Positions 32,555 to 40,743 of a stretch of DNA of 40,743 bases are shown here, one piece after another; position 1 is the first letter of the stretch, and each line of letters opens with the position of its first letter. The notes below the pieces were generated by a model. It saw only the letters and a program-made list of their open reading frames with translations. It had not been told where the DNA came from and ran no database searches. Where the stretch lies: positions 1-40,743 of the forward strand of contig JAJXYT010000044.1 of NCBI GenBank assembly GCA_021780375.1. The letters are read 5' to 3'. The position numbers and the translations under genes were made by a program. Source of the stretch: a bacterium. GTDB lineage: Bacteria > Verrucomicrobiota > Verrucomicrobiia > Limisphaerales > UBA11358.

Positions 32555-35007
32555 CCGCCGCCCGTCACCCGGGAAAGTGTGCAGGTGGTGGCGCCACCGC
32601 CAGCAGCCAGACGCGCATACACGTTATAGCTGCCGGCCGGACAGGCGCCGCTGATGATGGGAATTCCCGGACCGGTGCAGCTGAACGCGGCCTGGAACGA
32701 CTTTCCGTGCGAGTGGCCGACGTTGACCGAGACGATGATTTGCGGCGAGAGTTGCAGCACCGTCACCCCGGCATCGGCGGACCGCAGACCCGAAGCCGAC
32801 CGGTTGAGCGTCACGCTGATGGAACTGTTATTGGTTTGCGTCGGATCCGAAATGCCCACCAGCAGATTGGAGGTTTGATCCCAAGTCATGACTGAAGCCT
32901 TGTCGCTCACCGTAATCAAGTCGGCGGAACTGTTTCCGTTGGTCCAGAAATTGGCCGCCACCACGCCCAACGATGGCTTCTTCACGGCCTGGACCGACGG
33001 CGTGTTGGTGAGGAGGATGATATCCGGATTGAGGGCATAGTTGCTGACGCTGCTGGCGGTCAGGTTGGGCAGGATCACGTAGGCATAACTCGCGTTGGCG
33101 GGGTGCAGCCCATGATTAAACCAAATTTTCAGATAGTTGTCGGTGTAGGCCGTAGTGGAGTCGCCGGAGTTGATTTGTGACCAGGAACCGCTGTTGGCCA
33201 CAAAGGCGGCCTGCAAATTCGTTGACCCGGCGGGAAAATAGTAACCGCCCGTGCCGCTCAAGGCACACCAGGAAGGCGTCGCGCCGGGCAGGTTGGAACT
33301 CCAGCCGGCCGTCGGTGCTATGGCGGTTCCGTTCAACGTGAAGCTGCTGGTGATCGGGGATCCCAACCGGCGATTCTCGGCGGTGGTATGAACTGATCCC
33401 GAATCGCTGCAGGCAATCCCCGCGCCAAGGCACACAATTTCGGTGTCGAACATGAACCAGGATTTCCGGCCGTACAATGTGGTGTTATAGGTGTGCAACG
33501 ACATGCCGGCCACCCCGTAAGTACCGGCCACCTGTGCGCCGCCCACCCAGTTCTGGTCGGTTGTTTTGGCTTCGCCGTAAGCATTGCTCAACATATTGGT
33601 CCCGGCGGTTGTTCCCGGCAGGTGACAGGGATCCACCGTCGGCCAGAAATCGCCGTTGAACTGGTTATCCGCGCTGCCGACGTAAAGATAGGTCATGCCG
33701 TCCCCTTGATGCCAGCCGTGCAAGTTGCCGCTGTTGATCGATTCATAATTGGCAATGCGGCGGGAGGACATGCTGATGCCAAAGCCAAAGCCGTTGCGCA
33801 ACGCCACCACCCGGTCCATGCTCGCAAAATGAAATTGTCCCGCCGCCAGCCGCGGTGAGTTGGCGAAATTGGTCAACGCGGCCGCGGTGGCTGGGGGAGC
33901 AAACTGCGCGATCTGACGCATGGCGGAAAGGGCGCCCGCACCGTCGCCGTATTCCGTTTCATACGACCATGAAACGGCGCGGCCGCGCACCATATCCATC
34001 ATGACGCCGTTATCGATCAGGGGTTCGAAGGAATTAATGGCCCAGTCATAGACGTTGCTCAGATGGGGATCGGTGATTTGCCAGGCCGAACCCTGCAACA
34101 GGTTTACGATCTTTGGAATGTCGCCCAGCAATACCAGGCCATAATGCCCCGTGTACGCAATGTTTGAATGGAAGACAAACGAACCGTCGGTATAAAATCC
34201 GTCGCTGCTGGTGACATAAAGAAACACCGGGCTCAGGCTGGTCTGCGCCGAAGTCAGCTTGTCTCCGTTCTTGCCGAGAATGCCGCGAATGGCTACGACC
34301 AGCACTTTGTCGGAGGTATTGGCGCCGGTCATCCAGCCATAGGTTGCGCCGGGGCCGCCGGGACTGAAACGGTCCACCGCCGCGCAATAGTTGGTGATCT
34401 GCGCGCCGGTCAGGGCAGGATATAACAATACCTCCGTGTTATTCAAAGCTTGCGGCCCGCTGATTTCCCAATGGAACCAATTGTCATATTCCGTCGCACT
34501 CGTGGTGTAGATATTGGTCGTCATCCAATCCAGGCCGCTGGCCACCGCGCCCGCCAGGCTGGCGTTGCCTTGCAGCGAACTCCCGGGTGTGGCCCAGGCC
34601 AGCGCCATGGCCTGCAATCGTTGGAAAGTTGAAACGATATTCGCCGATACGGAACCGAGAGGCAGATCGCTCCACAGACAGGCGCGCGTGGGGTTTGTAT
34701 TCATGCTGCTCCAGTAACTGTTCGCGGTGTTCGCGATGCTGGAGGGGCTCCCGCCATTGCTGATGAGGTTGTTCTGCCAATACAGGCGCAAGTCGTCGAA
34801 CTGATCGGCCCGCGAGCTCAGGGTCAAGGCCTGGAGAAGGAACAAAGCGATCATCCCGAGACGCCGTGGTTTCTGCCCGCCCCAGGGCAGGCGTTCGAGC
34901 CAATTCGCGGCCGGGAAAGGCGAAAAGATGTTTTTGCCGCGCGGTGGGAAAGCACTTTTAAAGAGCGCCCGCGTGATAATCACAGCAAAAAGAAGGGACA
35001 TTAACAT
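32257..35007 (-). CDS. Polysaccharide lyase family 8 (hyaluronate/chondroitin/xanthan lyase type), frameshifted near the end
   Basis: Cuts acidic polysaccharides by beta-elimination outside the cytoplasm. A signal peptide follows MIALFLLQALTLSSRADQ near residues 52-70; ATG 34854 is an alternative start that puts it at the N-terminus. The PL8 helical toroid holds FHWEISGPQALNNTEVLL near 175-195 with the catalytic Asn, DGFYTDGSFVFHSNIAYTGHYG near 265-288 with His and Tyr, and VRGRAVSW near 341 with Arg. The beta domain starts with MDRVVALRNGFGFG and has NYESINSGNLHGWHQGDGM near 420. The active site is complete. The deposited frame runs off after VTGGGG into about 100 unrelated residues (see 32136-32554). 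PL8 activity is well supported, substrate unknown. Confidence 0.88.
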   Translation of the reverse strand: MLMSLLFAVIITRALFKSAFPPRGKNIFSPFPAANWLERLPWGGQKPRRLGMIALFLLQALTLSSRADQFDDLRLYWQNNLISNGGSPSSIANTANSYWSSMNTNPTRACLWSDLPLGSVSANIVSTFQRLQAMALAWATPGSSLQGNASLAGAVASGLDWMTTNIYTTSATEYDNWFHWEISGPQALNNTEVLLYPALTGAQITNYCAAVDRFSPGGPGATYGWMTGANTSDKVLVVAIRGILGKNGDKLTSAQTSLSPVFLYVTSSDGFYTDGSFVFHSNIAYTGHYGLVLLGDIPKIVNLLQGSAWQITDPHLSNVYDWAINSFEPLIDNGVMMDMVRGRAVSWSYETEYGDGAGALSAMRQIAQFAPPATAAALTNFANSPRLAAGQFHFASMDRVVALRNGFGFGISMSSRRIANYESINSGNLHGWHQGDGMTYLYVGSADNQFNGDFWPTVDPCHLPGTTAGTNMLSNAYGEAKTTDQNWVGGAQVAGTYGVAGMSLHTYNTTLYGRKSWFMFDTEIVCLGAGIACSDSGSVHTTAENRRLGSPITSSFTLNGTAIAPTAGWSSNLPGATPSWCALSGTGGYYFPAGSTNLQAAFVANSGSWSQINSGDSTTAYTDNYLKIWFNHGLHPANASYAYVILPNLTASSVSNYALNPDIILLTNTPSVQAVKKPSLGVVAANFWTNGNSSADLITVSDKASVMTWDQTSNLLVGISDPTQTNNSSISVTLNRSASGLRSADAGVTVLQLSPQIIVSVNVGHSHGKSFQAAFSCTGPGIPIISGACPAGSYNVYARLAAGGGATTCTLSRVTGGGGYHQSNDDLAWHILHGKYRLGKLPFRFLARWRRKPRDGVVQWFHKYFAAQPTCHRHGGLQRELPDARSGLRPQHNSNRQQHCYLIPDSIRIQLSSPVY

Positions 35008-35020
35008 ATTGGGGTTTCAT

Positions 35021-35230
35021 TTATTGAAGCCAGAGGATCGGTTGGGTAATGGCAATGTTGCGACGCACCTCCGGATCCGTGGGGTCCGGCGGCAGTTTTT
35101 TCCAAAGCTCAAGGTATTCCGGTTCGTCCAGCGCCAGACAGGCCAGGAACAAGAGCAGGGCCAGAGGAAAATGACGGAACCAGGCGTGATGCAGATAAGA
35201 GGGGGATTGTCCGGGAGAGAATTGCCTCAT
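35021..35230 (-). CDS. Small single-pass membrane protein upstream of the lyase
   Basis: 69 aa from ATG 35230 (MRQFSPGQSPSYLHH). One hydrophobic segment at about 22-36 (FPLALLLFLACLAL), then an acidic C-terminal half (DEPEYLELWKKLPPDPTDPE). It ends 14 nt before the lyase start, so both are probably in one transcript. The frame is open further upstream, but that part has no features. No family recognised. Confidence 0.5.
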   Translation of the reverse strand: MRQFSPGQSPSYLHHAWFRHFPLALLLFLACLALDEPEYLELWKKLPPDPTDPEVRRNIAITQPILWLQ

Positions 35231-35406
35231 AAAGCTGAAGCTGGCAAGAGCGTGGAGATCGAATGAATTACAGCATCCGTGCTCATCACGGTAAGATTGG
35301 ATAAATCGTCGCGGGTTTGAATAAAGATACACACAATTTCCCTTCCCACTTCGGGGAGGAAAAGCGGATTTGAGGAAGCAATATCAATTTCCTGGAAACA
35401 GGAACA

Positions 35407-35420
35407 CCCCTCTTTAGGGG
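35407..35420. repeat. CCCCT hairpin, copy 1
   Basis: CCCCT (35407-35411), loop CTTT, AGGGG (35416-35420). Same design as the hairpins at 35550-35567 and 39745-39766. The 274 nt between 35333 and 35606 hold no gene. Confidence 0.45.
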
Positions 35421-35549
35421 GAGGCAGACGTTTCGCCGGCCTCCCGGGTCGGCAGGATTTTGAGATCCACAGTCAGGCAGCGCCGTAAACCGGCAGGACA
35501 TTTCCCGGGATGATCAGACCTGACTGCAAACCACCATCATAAAGCACAT

Positions 35550-35567
35550 CCCCCCTCCAAAGGGGGG
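35550..35567. repeat. CCCCCCT hairpin, copy 2
   Basis: A perfect 7-bp stem CCCCCCT/AGGGGGG around CCAA, 39 nt before the glucanase ATG, so it lies in that gene's 5' region. Confidence 0.5.
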
Positions 35568-35606
35568 TGGCTTGGGCCCGATGGATTTGTTGGAATAGGA
35601 GGAGCT

Positions 35607-36761
35607 ATGCACCGAAGAGAATTCCTCAAAAATGCCGCGGGTGGCACGCTTGCGCTGGCTGCCGCGGGCATGACCGGTCTGACGTTTGCTCAAAATGTTG
35701 CCGACAAGCCGGTTTCCACGCCAGCGGCCGCGAAGGACAATCCGGTTTCGGCCAGGCTGCGGGGCGTGAATCTCGGCTCGTGGCTCGTTCTGGAAAAATG
35801 GATGGTGCCCGATGTTTATCGCGGCACTCGCGCGCCGGATGAATACAGCCTTTGTCTGGCACTGGGCAGCCAGGCGAAGGACAGGTTGAATCGCCATCGT
35901 GAAACTTTTATCACCGCCAAAGATTTTCGTTGGATCAAGGATTGTGGCCTGAACGCCGTTCGGTTGCCGGTAGGTTATTGGGCGCTGGAAGCGCCGGAAC
36001 CATACGTGGAATGTTCGCGGTTCATCGATTTTGCGCTGGACCAGTCCCGGCAAAACGGCCTGAAGCTGCTCCTGGATTTGCATGGCGCCCCCGGCAGCCA
36101 GAATGGCTGGCCTCACAGCGGGCGGAGCGGGCCCATCAACTGGCCCAAGGATCCCAAAAATATTCAAGAAACGTTGCGCGTCCTCGAAAGTTTTGGACAA
36201 AAATACGGAAAACATCCGGCGCTGCTCGGAATTGAATTATTGAATGAACCCAGTCCCCAAATCCCTTTGGAGATTCTCCAACAATTTTACCAGGATGCCT
36301 ACCCGCGCCTCCGCCAATGCGTTGATCCGGCGGTCGCGATTGTGTTTCACGATTCGTTCCGCCCGTTGGCCTGGAAAAATTTCATGCCGGCACCCGCGTT
36401 CGCCAACGTGATTCTGGACACGCACCTCTACCAATGTTTCGGCAAACAGGACCGGACCCGCACCGCGCGGGAACAGCTTGAATTCTCCCTGAACCGCAAA
36501 AAGGAACTGGACGAGATGCAGCACGGGGAATTGCCCACGATCGTCGGCGAATGGTCGCTGGCCTTGCCCGGCTCGGACCTGTTGGAGCTGTCACCGTTGC
36601 AGGTGACATCCGTCAAACGCGCCTACGCGGACACGCAACTGCTGAACTACGAAGGAACCCGCGGCTGGTTTTTCTGGAGTTACAAACTCGAATACCCTTC
36701 CGAGTGGAACTTTCAATACAGTGTGGAACACGGCTGGCTTCCTGAAAATTTTGCCGTTTGA
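35607..36761 (+). CDS. Tat-exported GH5-like glycoside hydrolase (exo-beta-1,3-glucanase type)
   Basis: 384 aa. AGGAGG at 35597-35602 precedes the ATG. The N-terminus MHRREFLKNAAGGTLALAAAG is a Tat signal, suggesting export in folded form. The (beta/alpha)8 barrel shows LRGVNLGSWLVLEKWM near 52, LNAVRLPVGYWAL near 117, LDLHGAPGSQNGW near 160, the acid/base Glu in IELLNEPSP near 213, DTHLYQCF near 275, and the nucleophile Glu in TIVGEWSLAL near 315. The LNLGSWL and LHGAPGSQNG patterns are typical of the GH5 group with yeast exo-1,3-glucanases. The substrate is probably a beta-1,3-glucan, but other GH5 activities cannot be excluded. It is divergent from the lyase pair. Confidence 0.88.
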   Translation: MHRREFLKNAAGGTLALAAAGMTGLTFAQNVADKPVSTPAAAKDNPVSARLRGVNLGSWLVLEKWMVPDVYRGTRAPDEYSLCLALGSQAKDRLNRHRETFITAKDFRWIKDCGLNAVRLPVGYWALEAPEPYVECSRFIDFALDQSRQNGLKLLLDLHGAPGSQNGWPHSGRSGPINWPKDPKNIQETLRVLESFGQKYGKHPALLGIELLNEPSPQIPLEILQQFYQDAYPRLRQCVDPAVAIVFHDSFRPLAWKNFMPAPAFANVILDTHLYQCFGKQDRTRTAREQLEFSLNRKKELDEMQHGELPTIVGEWSLALPGSDLLELSPLQVTSVKRAYADTQLLNYEGTRGWFFWSYKLEYPSEWNFQYSVEHGWLPENFAV

Positions 36762-36814
36762 GAATCGCGCGGCTGGTCCAATCCGGCCCGCGGCTCCGGC
36801 GATTTGGGCCCGGG

Positions 36815-37444
36815 TCAGATGTGGATAAGCCCCCGCTGGATCGCCACGGTGACCGCTTCCGTCCGGTCGGCCACGTGCAGCTTGGTGAGGATGTTTTTCA
36901 AATATCCCTTGGTCGTATGTTGTGAAATATTCATGACACTGGCGATTTGTTTGTTGGCCAACCCCTTGGCCAACTCATTCAACACCTCCAACTCTCTTGG
37001 TGTCAGCGGTTCGAATTTATCGCGTTTGATGAGGCGATCCGCCACTTCTTCAGGAATCCAATCTTTGCCTGCCGCCACGGCGCGCAAGGCCGGGATCAAT
37101 TGTTCGCCCGTGGAACTTTTCAAAACATATCCCTGCGCCCCCGCGGCAAGAGCCTTGTGAATGTCCTCGTCCCCATCAAACGCGGTCAGCATCAGAATAC
37201 GGGCCGCGCCATGTTGATTGCGGATTTCCTGCGCAGCCTGGACGCCGTCTTTGAGCGGCATCCGTGAATCCAACAAGACCAGATCGGGTTTGGAGGTGTT
37301 GAACCGGTCGATGACTTGCGTCCCATTGGCTGCTTCGGCGACGACCTCCATGTCCGGCTCGTTATTGATCATGGCAATCACTCCCATGCGCACCACGTAA
37401 TGATCGTCGGCAACCAGGATGCGGATTTTAGACTCTTTCTTCAT
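36815..37444 (-). CDS. NarL/LuxR-family response regulator
   Basis: 209 aa. The receiver domain (residues 5-125) has the acidic pair in VADDH at 12-14, the phospho-acceptor Asp in LVLLDSRMP near 57, the conserved Thr in MLTAF near 87 and Lys in YVLKSS near 109. The C-terminal HTH (residues 145-205) is LTPRELEVLNELAKGLANKQ followed by QHTTKGYLKNILTKLHV, the LuxR/NarL form. It overlaps the end of the kinase gene by 17 nt, so the pair is co-transcribed and surely works together. Targets are not visible; the neighbouring glycan genes are plausible. Confidence 0.95.
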   Translation of the reverse strand: MKKESKIRILVADDHYVVRMGVIAMINNEPDMEVVAEAANGTQVIDRFNTSKPDLVLLDSRMPLKDGVQAAQEIRNQHGAARILMLTAFDGDEDIHKALAAGAQGYVLKSSTGEQLIPALRAVAAGKDWIPEEVADRLIKRDKFEPLTPRELEVLNELAKGLANKQIASVMNISQHTTKGYLKNILTKLHVADRTEAVTVAIQRGLIHI

Positions 37445-39677
37445 GGTCGGCGGTCACGGGTTGCGAAGACTCGTTGCCGTTTGGCGATGGGATCGGAATT
37501 TCAACCCGAAGACACGTCCCCCGACCGGGCGCGCTGGTGATGAGAACATGCCCGCCCATCCGTTCGGCCCGCTCGGTCATGCCCAACAGTCCAAAATGCC
37601 CGTCGTCCGGCCCCGCGCAGTGGTCCGGGGCGAAACCTTTGCCATCGTCTTTAATCTGCAAAACCACCCGTTGCGGGCTGAATTGCAGATCAATCTTCAC
37701 CAGGCTCGCGTCAGAATGTTTGACCACGTTGGTCATGGCTTCCTGGCCAATCCGCAACAAATTTTCCTCGACAATTTCAGACAAGGAATCGCCCTCGCCC
37801 GTGGTTTCGACTTCCACACAAACGCCGGCGTTGCCGGCAATTTGCCGGCTGCTGGTCACCAGCGCGTTGGCCAGATTGAATTGTTCCGCGGCCCGGCTGC
37901 GCAAGCCTCTGACAGAATCGCGCAAGTACACCTGGCTTTGCTTCATCAAATTCCGCGCCAGCTTCAGGTGATGGGACGCGTTGCCGGGATTTTTTTCAAA
38001 ATGGCTGGCCACCATGTCCAGTTGCAGGGCGATGCCGGTCATGGTTTGTTCCAGGGTGTCATGCAGTTCCTGAGCCAGGCGGGTTCGCTCGGTCAAAACC
38101 GCGCGGAATTGAAGCTCCGATTCCTTGCGGGCGGTCATTTCGACCTTCAGTTGGGCTGTCCGCTCCGTGACCCGGACTTCGAGCTGGTCGTGCGCTTGCT
38201 GCAGTTCCTTTTGGGCGATCTCTTTTTCGCACACCAACGACTTCAGAACTGAATTTTTCTGCGAGAGCATGACCGTCCAACTGATCGCGACGAGCAACAC
38301 CGTGAAGAGCGTCGCGAGACTTGCCAGCAGGCGCTGCGGCGTCAGCCAACTTGGGCGCGCAAGGACCCGGACATCCTCCGAGGCCGGGAGCAGCACGCAA
38401 AGTGATGTGGTTTTTCCGCCTTGATCATTCGCGAGGAGACAAATGCCGCTGACCTGAAGCAGGCTGCCAATGGGGATTGAACTCAAAAGAGTGTTGGGGG
38501 TGGCGGTGTTTTTTTCAGCGGTAAAGACAAAATTAGTGGTCTGGAGCGTCAGGGTGGTTTGAACATAAGGCTCTTTCGTGTTTCCTCCAATTGTTCTGAC
38601 GGTCCGGTCAATGAGCCGGCCTTTCAGGGTGATCAAATCCGCCTGATGTAATCCATTCTGTACTTCCGCCACGGTCACCGCCTTGGGTTTCACCACGACC
38701 CGCGGTTCGCCGGTCTGGCGAAACACCGCATCCTCCAAAACTGGAAGAAAATTTTCGACTGCGGGAAACCCCACGGCTTCGACCACGTCGCCCGGAGCCA
38801 CGGACTCGGTCAGTCTGCTCTTAACTTCCAAACCGCCGGTGGCATCCTGAAGAAACAAATCTTCACCCTTTCTTTGATAGGTCACCACGCCTTTCACGTG
38901 AACCAGACTGGCTGGCGAACTGTCCTGGCGATATTGTGCGATGTCATTCAAAGGGCTCAATGGCTGGTCGAAAAGATTGGTCGGAGCGGGTTGCCGGATA
39001 CGGAAATCCTCAAGCCGCGGGACGTACAACGTCACCATCATAAAATGTCTCAAAGGCGCATTGTAGGTGGTGCCGACCGTGCCTTTCAAAAGCACCTCGG
39101 CGTCCATCAGCGACCTCGGGTCAATATTCGGCGGAATCGGAGAGAAAGCGCGCAAGCGAAATCCACCTGAAACCAGTTCGATTCTAAGCCGGTTGCCGTT
39201 CGCCCAGGCGGCTCTGACAACGCCGGAAATCTCGATGCGCTGACTGTCTTCCGCCCCTGACATTAATCGGTCAATCGGAACCGGTTTGGCGGCGGGCAAG
39301 GGCGCCGTCCCCAGTTTTTCCCAATGCGGCCGGGTGATGCACGGTGCGTATCCTCCCGGAAAACTGACGCCGGACACGGCGACGAGATCGCCGACCGAAG
39401 GTTGCACCCCTTTGTAATTATTTACAAAAACTCCGCCGCTGGAATCCTGCATGAAAAAACGCCCGGACCAGCTGGGTTCAGCGGCGGTCACGACCCCTTT
39501 TATGGAAACTGGAATTACCTGCTGTGCTCTCGCCGCTGGAAGCCCAAGCACATTCACGGCATTTGTTATTATCTCGCCGGCACGAACGGCTGCGGTATTT
39601 CCGCAGATCAATACGAGAAAGAGCACAAATAACCAGGGAGAGCCGCGCCCGGCATACTGGTTTCTTTGGGGTGTCAT
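37428..39677 (-). CDS. Membrane sensor histidine kinase (NarL-type, HisKA_3)
   Basis: 749 aa. Signal peptide or first helix at 12-33 (PWLFVLFLVLICGNTAAVRAG). A long extracytoplasmic part of about 410 residues contains at least two OB-fold-like units (VSIKGVVTAAEPSWSGRFFM and VHVKGVVTYQRKGEDLFLQD, each followed by a GDxVxVxG phrase). One membrane helix near 448-470 (LASLATLFTVLLVAISWTVM), then a coiled coil. The phospho-His is in RLAQELHDTLEQTMTG near 536 (HisKA_3), and the ATPase N box is IGQEAMTNVVKHSDA near 645 with DDGKGF and GLLGMTERAERMGG following. Ligand unknown; the double OB-like sensor suggests oligosaccharide or peptide binding, but this is a guess. Confidence 0.93.
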   Translation of the reverse strand: MTPQRNQYAGRGSPWLFVLFLVLICGNTAAVRAGEIITNAVNVLGLPAARAQQVIPVSIKGVVTAAEPSWSGRFFMQDSSGGVFVNNYKGVQPSVGDLVAVSGVSFPGGYAPCITRPHWEKLGTAPLPAAKPVPIDRLMSGAEDSQRIEISGVVRAAWANGNRLRIELVSGGFRLRAFSPIPPNIDPRSLMDAEVLLKGTVGTTYNAPLRHFMMVTLYVPRLEDFRIRQPAPTNLFDQPLSPLNDIAQYRQDSSPASLVHVKGVVTYQRKGEDLFLQDATGGLEVKSRLTESVAPGDVVEAVGFPAVENFLPVLEDAVFRQTGEPRVVVKPKAVTVAEVQNGLHQADLITLKGRLIDRTVRTIGGNTKEPYVQTTLTLQTTNFVFTAEKNTATPNTLLSSIPIGSLLQVSGICLLANDQGGKTTSLCVLLPASEDVRVLARPSWLTPQRLLASLATLFTVLLVAISWTVMLSQKNSVLKSLVCEKEIAQKELQQAHDQLEVRVTERTAQLKVEMTARKESELQFRAVLTERTRLAQELHDTLEQTMTGIALQLDMVASHFEKNPGNASHHLKLARNLMKQSQVYLRDSVRGLRSRAAEQFNLANALVTSSRQIAGNAGVCVEVETTGEGDSLSEIVEENLLRIGQEAMTNVVKHSDASLVKIDLQFSPQRVVLQIKDDGKGFAPDHCAGPDDGHFGLLGMTERAERMGGHVLITSAPGRGTCLRVEIPIPSPNGNESSQPVTADHEERV

Positions 39678-39683
39678 TTTAGC

Positions 39684-39713
39684 ATTTTATCTCTGGTAGC
39701 GTGATGGTGTCAA
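39684..39713 (-). promoter_or_regulatory. Strong sigma-70-like promoter of the two-component operon
   Basis: On the minus strand TTGACA (39713-39708, all six consensus bases), an 18-nt spacer and TAAAAT (39689-39684, five of six). The -10 box ends six bases before the kinase ATG at 39677, so transcription would start at or next to the ATG, giving a leaderless mRNA. Confidence 0.6.
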
Positions 39714-39744
39714 ATGAAGTTCTAACTCGTTTTATCACTTTTTC

Positions 39745-39766
39745 CTACCCCTCCAAAGAGGGGTAG
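39745..39766. repeat. CTACCCCT hairpin, copy 3
   Basis: A perfect 8-bp stem CTACCCCT/AGGGGTAG with loop CCAAAG, upstream of the kinase operon and matching the hairpins at 35407 and 35550. The spacer 39678-40045 holds no convincing gene; a 65-codon frame at 39794-39991 lacks any motif. Confidence 0.5.
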
Positions 39767-39918
39767 CCGATCCGAAGTGAAGCGGGTAAAGTCGTGCACA
39801 TTCGCCGCAAATCCAAAACGTTTATGCAGTTCATAAACAGGCATTGTCCAACCGATTCAGAAAACTCAGTTTCCATACTCATTAACAGCCGTGGCAGCCT
39901 CAGAGTCTCCCCATCCCG

Positions 39919-39940
39919 GCGGCCAACCGGCGGTTGCCGC
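39919..39940 (+). promoter_or_regulatory. GC-rich hairpin before the autotransporter-like gene
   Basis: GCGGCCAACC (39919-39928) pairs with GGTTGCCGC (39932-39940) with a one-base bulge and a short loop, about 105 nt before the ATG at 40046. No T-run follows. It may be a 5'-leader structure. Confidence 0.3.
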
Positions 39941-40045
39941 TGCCCACAGGATTGGTCATCCCTAAAGATTTTCAGTTTCATTCATTATTGACCGGCGACC
40001 AGCCCGAAATCAGCAGCCATTTCCAAACCCGTTCAGCCAAAATCT

Positions 40046-40743
40046 ATGAAAACAACCCATCCATCCCAAACCAACCCACTCGACCTTGCGAGCATTCGTG
40101 ACCAATTGCATCTGCAAATCCTGGCCGCACTGACTTGGGCCGCCCTATTTGCCCTGACGCAACCGGCTGGCGCCCAAAGTAGTTATACCTGGAATGTCAC
40201 CAGCGGCAATTGGAGTACTCCCGCCAGTTGGACGCCAAACACCGGTCCAGGCGGACCGCTACCCGCCGACTCCGTAACGTTGGGCAACACCGGCGCGTCC
40301 AGCAGTTCGAACACCGCCAACAACATCGTGGACGGAGGTTTCCAAGGCACGGTCGCAAACCTGACCAACAACCCGGTTTCCATCGCCCCCTTTAGCTATA
40401 ATGTCACCGGGATTCCCACAGGTCAGACGCTGACCGTAACCAACCAGATGCTGGTTGGGGGACTGAATGAGCCGGTCGGCCCATATCTTACCTACGCGAT
40501 CATGACCGGCAGCGGCACACTTATGGTTACGGCGGCCAACCTGGCCGTAGAAAATTATGGAACTGCGGCCGGTGCCAATACCTATGCAAATCTGGATCTC
40601 TCCAGTCTGGCCAACTTCGTTTTTAACAACCTGAATGGAACCATCAGCATCGCGGATACGACATTGCCGCAAACGTCGGGTTCACATAACGTGAGAGCCG
40701 GGGGAAATCTTGTATTGGCCGGTGTGAGAAATTTCATTAACGC
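40046..40743 (+). CDS. Secreted autotransporter-like/PEP-CTERM-type surface protein, 5' part
   Basis: Open from ATG 40046 to the window edge, 232 codons seen. The signal peptide is at about 25-43 (ILAALTWAALFALTQPAGAQ). After it, SSYTWNVTSGNWSTPASWTP is the opening typical of verrucomicrobial proteins with autotransporter-associated beta-strand repeats. It continues with Asn-, Thr- and Gly-rich strand-forming sequence (GTVANLTNNPVSIAPFSYNV, TGSGTLMVTAANLAVEN). A large passenger-type beta-helix is expected beyond the edge. The C-terminus that would show the anchor (autotransporter barrel or PEP-CTERM) is not in the window. No clear Shine-Dalgarno. Confidence 0.75.
   Translation, partial: MKTTHPSQTNPLDLASIRDQLHLQILAALTWAALFALTQPAGAQSSYTWNVTSGNWSTPASWTPNTGPGGPLPADSVTLGNTGASSSSNTANNIVDGGFQGTVANLTNNPVSIAPFSYNVTGIPTGQTLTVTNQMLVGGLNEPVGPYLTYAIMTGSGTLMVTAANLAVENYGTAAGANTYANLDLSSLANFVFNNLNGTISIADTTLPQTSGSHNVRAGGNLVLAGVRNFIN

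Overview
The window reads as bacterial chromosome from the PVC group, most likely a verrucomicrobium of the Pedosphaera/Limisphaerales kind. This is inferred from gene content, not measured. The signs are large secreted proteins with verrucomicrobial C-terminal domains, an autotransporter-like surface protein at the right edge, an mcsA-mcsB-clpC operon without ctsR, weak Shine-Dalgarno signals, and intergenic spaces full of small hairpins and heptamer repeats.

Left part (1-15.99 kb) is mostly housekeeping. It holds the end of a UvrD-type helicase, acetyl-CoA synthetase (acs), a toxin-antitoxin-like pair whose toxin is frameshifted, a 477-nt repeat-rich gap, a small membrane protein and a secreted subtilisin-like protease. 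A dTDP-sugar cluster (rfbB, an RmlD-like reductase, rfbA) follows, then two proteins of unknown function. Next come clpC, mcsB and mcsA (ClpC chaperone plus protein-arginine kinase), ilvE and tRNA-Glu(UUC).

Middle part (15,960-26,125) is an integrated mobile element of about 10.1 kb. It sits in the 3' end of the tRNA-Glu gene and is bounded by a perfect 27-bp direct repeat; the left copy is the end of the intact tRNA. It carries a tyrosine integrase, paired TTCCTGACA motifs at both ends (probable integrase arm sites) and a short ATP-dependent-ligase-like adenylation domain. A divergent control region with a nearly leaderless gene lies at the right end. A long leftward operon holds an excisionase-like HTH protein, small overlapping ORFs, a DUF1376 protein with an iteron-like repeat cluster, an S49 capsid-type protease and several phage-structural-like unknowns. 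No terminase, portal or recognisable major capsid gene is visible. It is therefore either a reduced prophage or a phage satellite, and is the best candidate here for something undescribed.

Right part (26.2-40.7 kb) is a cell-surface and polysaccharide region. It holds a 1937-residue glycine-rich secreted protein with six repeats of about 250 residues, a family 8 polysaccharide lyase with a frameshift in a G6 tract near its C-terminus, a small membrane protein, a divergent Tat-exported GH5-like glucanase, a NarL-type two-component system behind a consensus sigma-70-like promoter, and the start of an autotransporter-like protein that runs off the edge. The lyase, glucanase and two-component system probably serve extracellular glycan degradation; that link rests on neighbourhood only.
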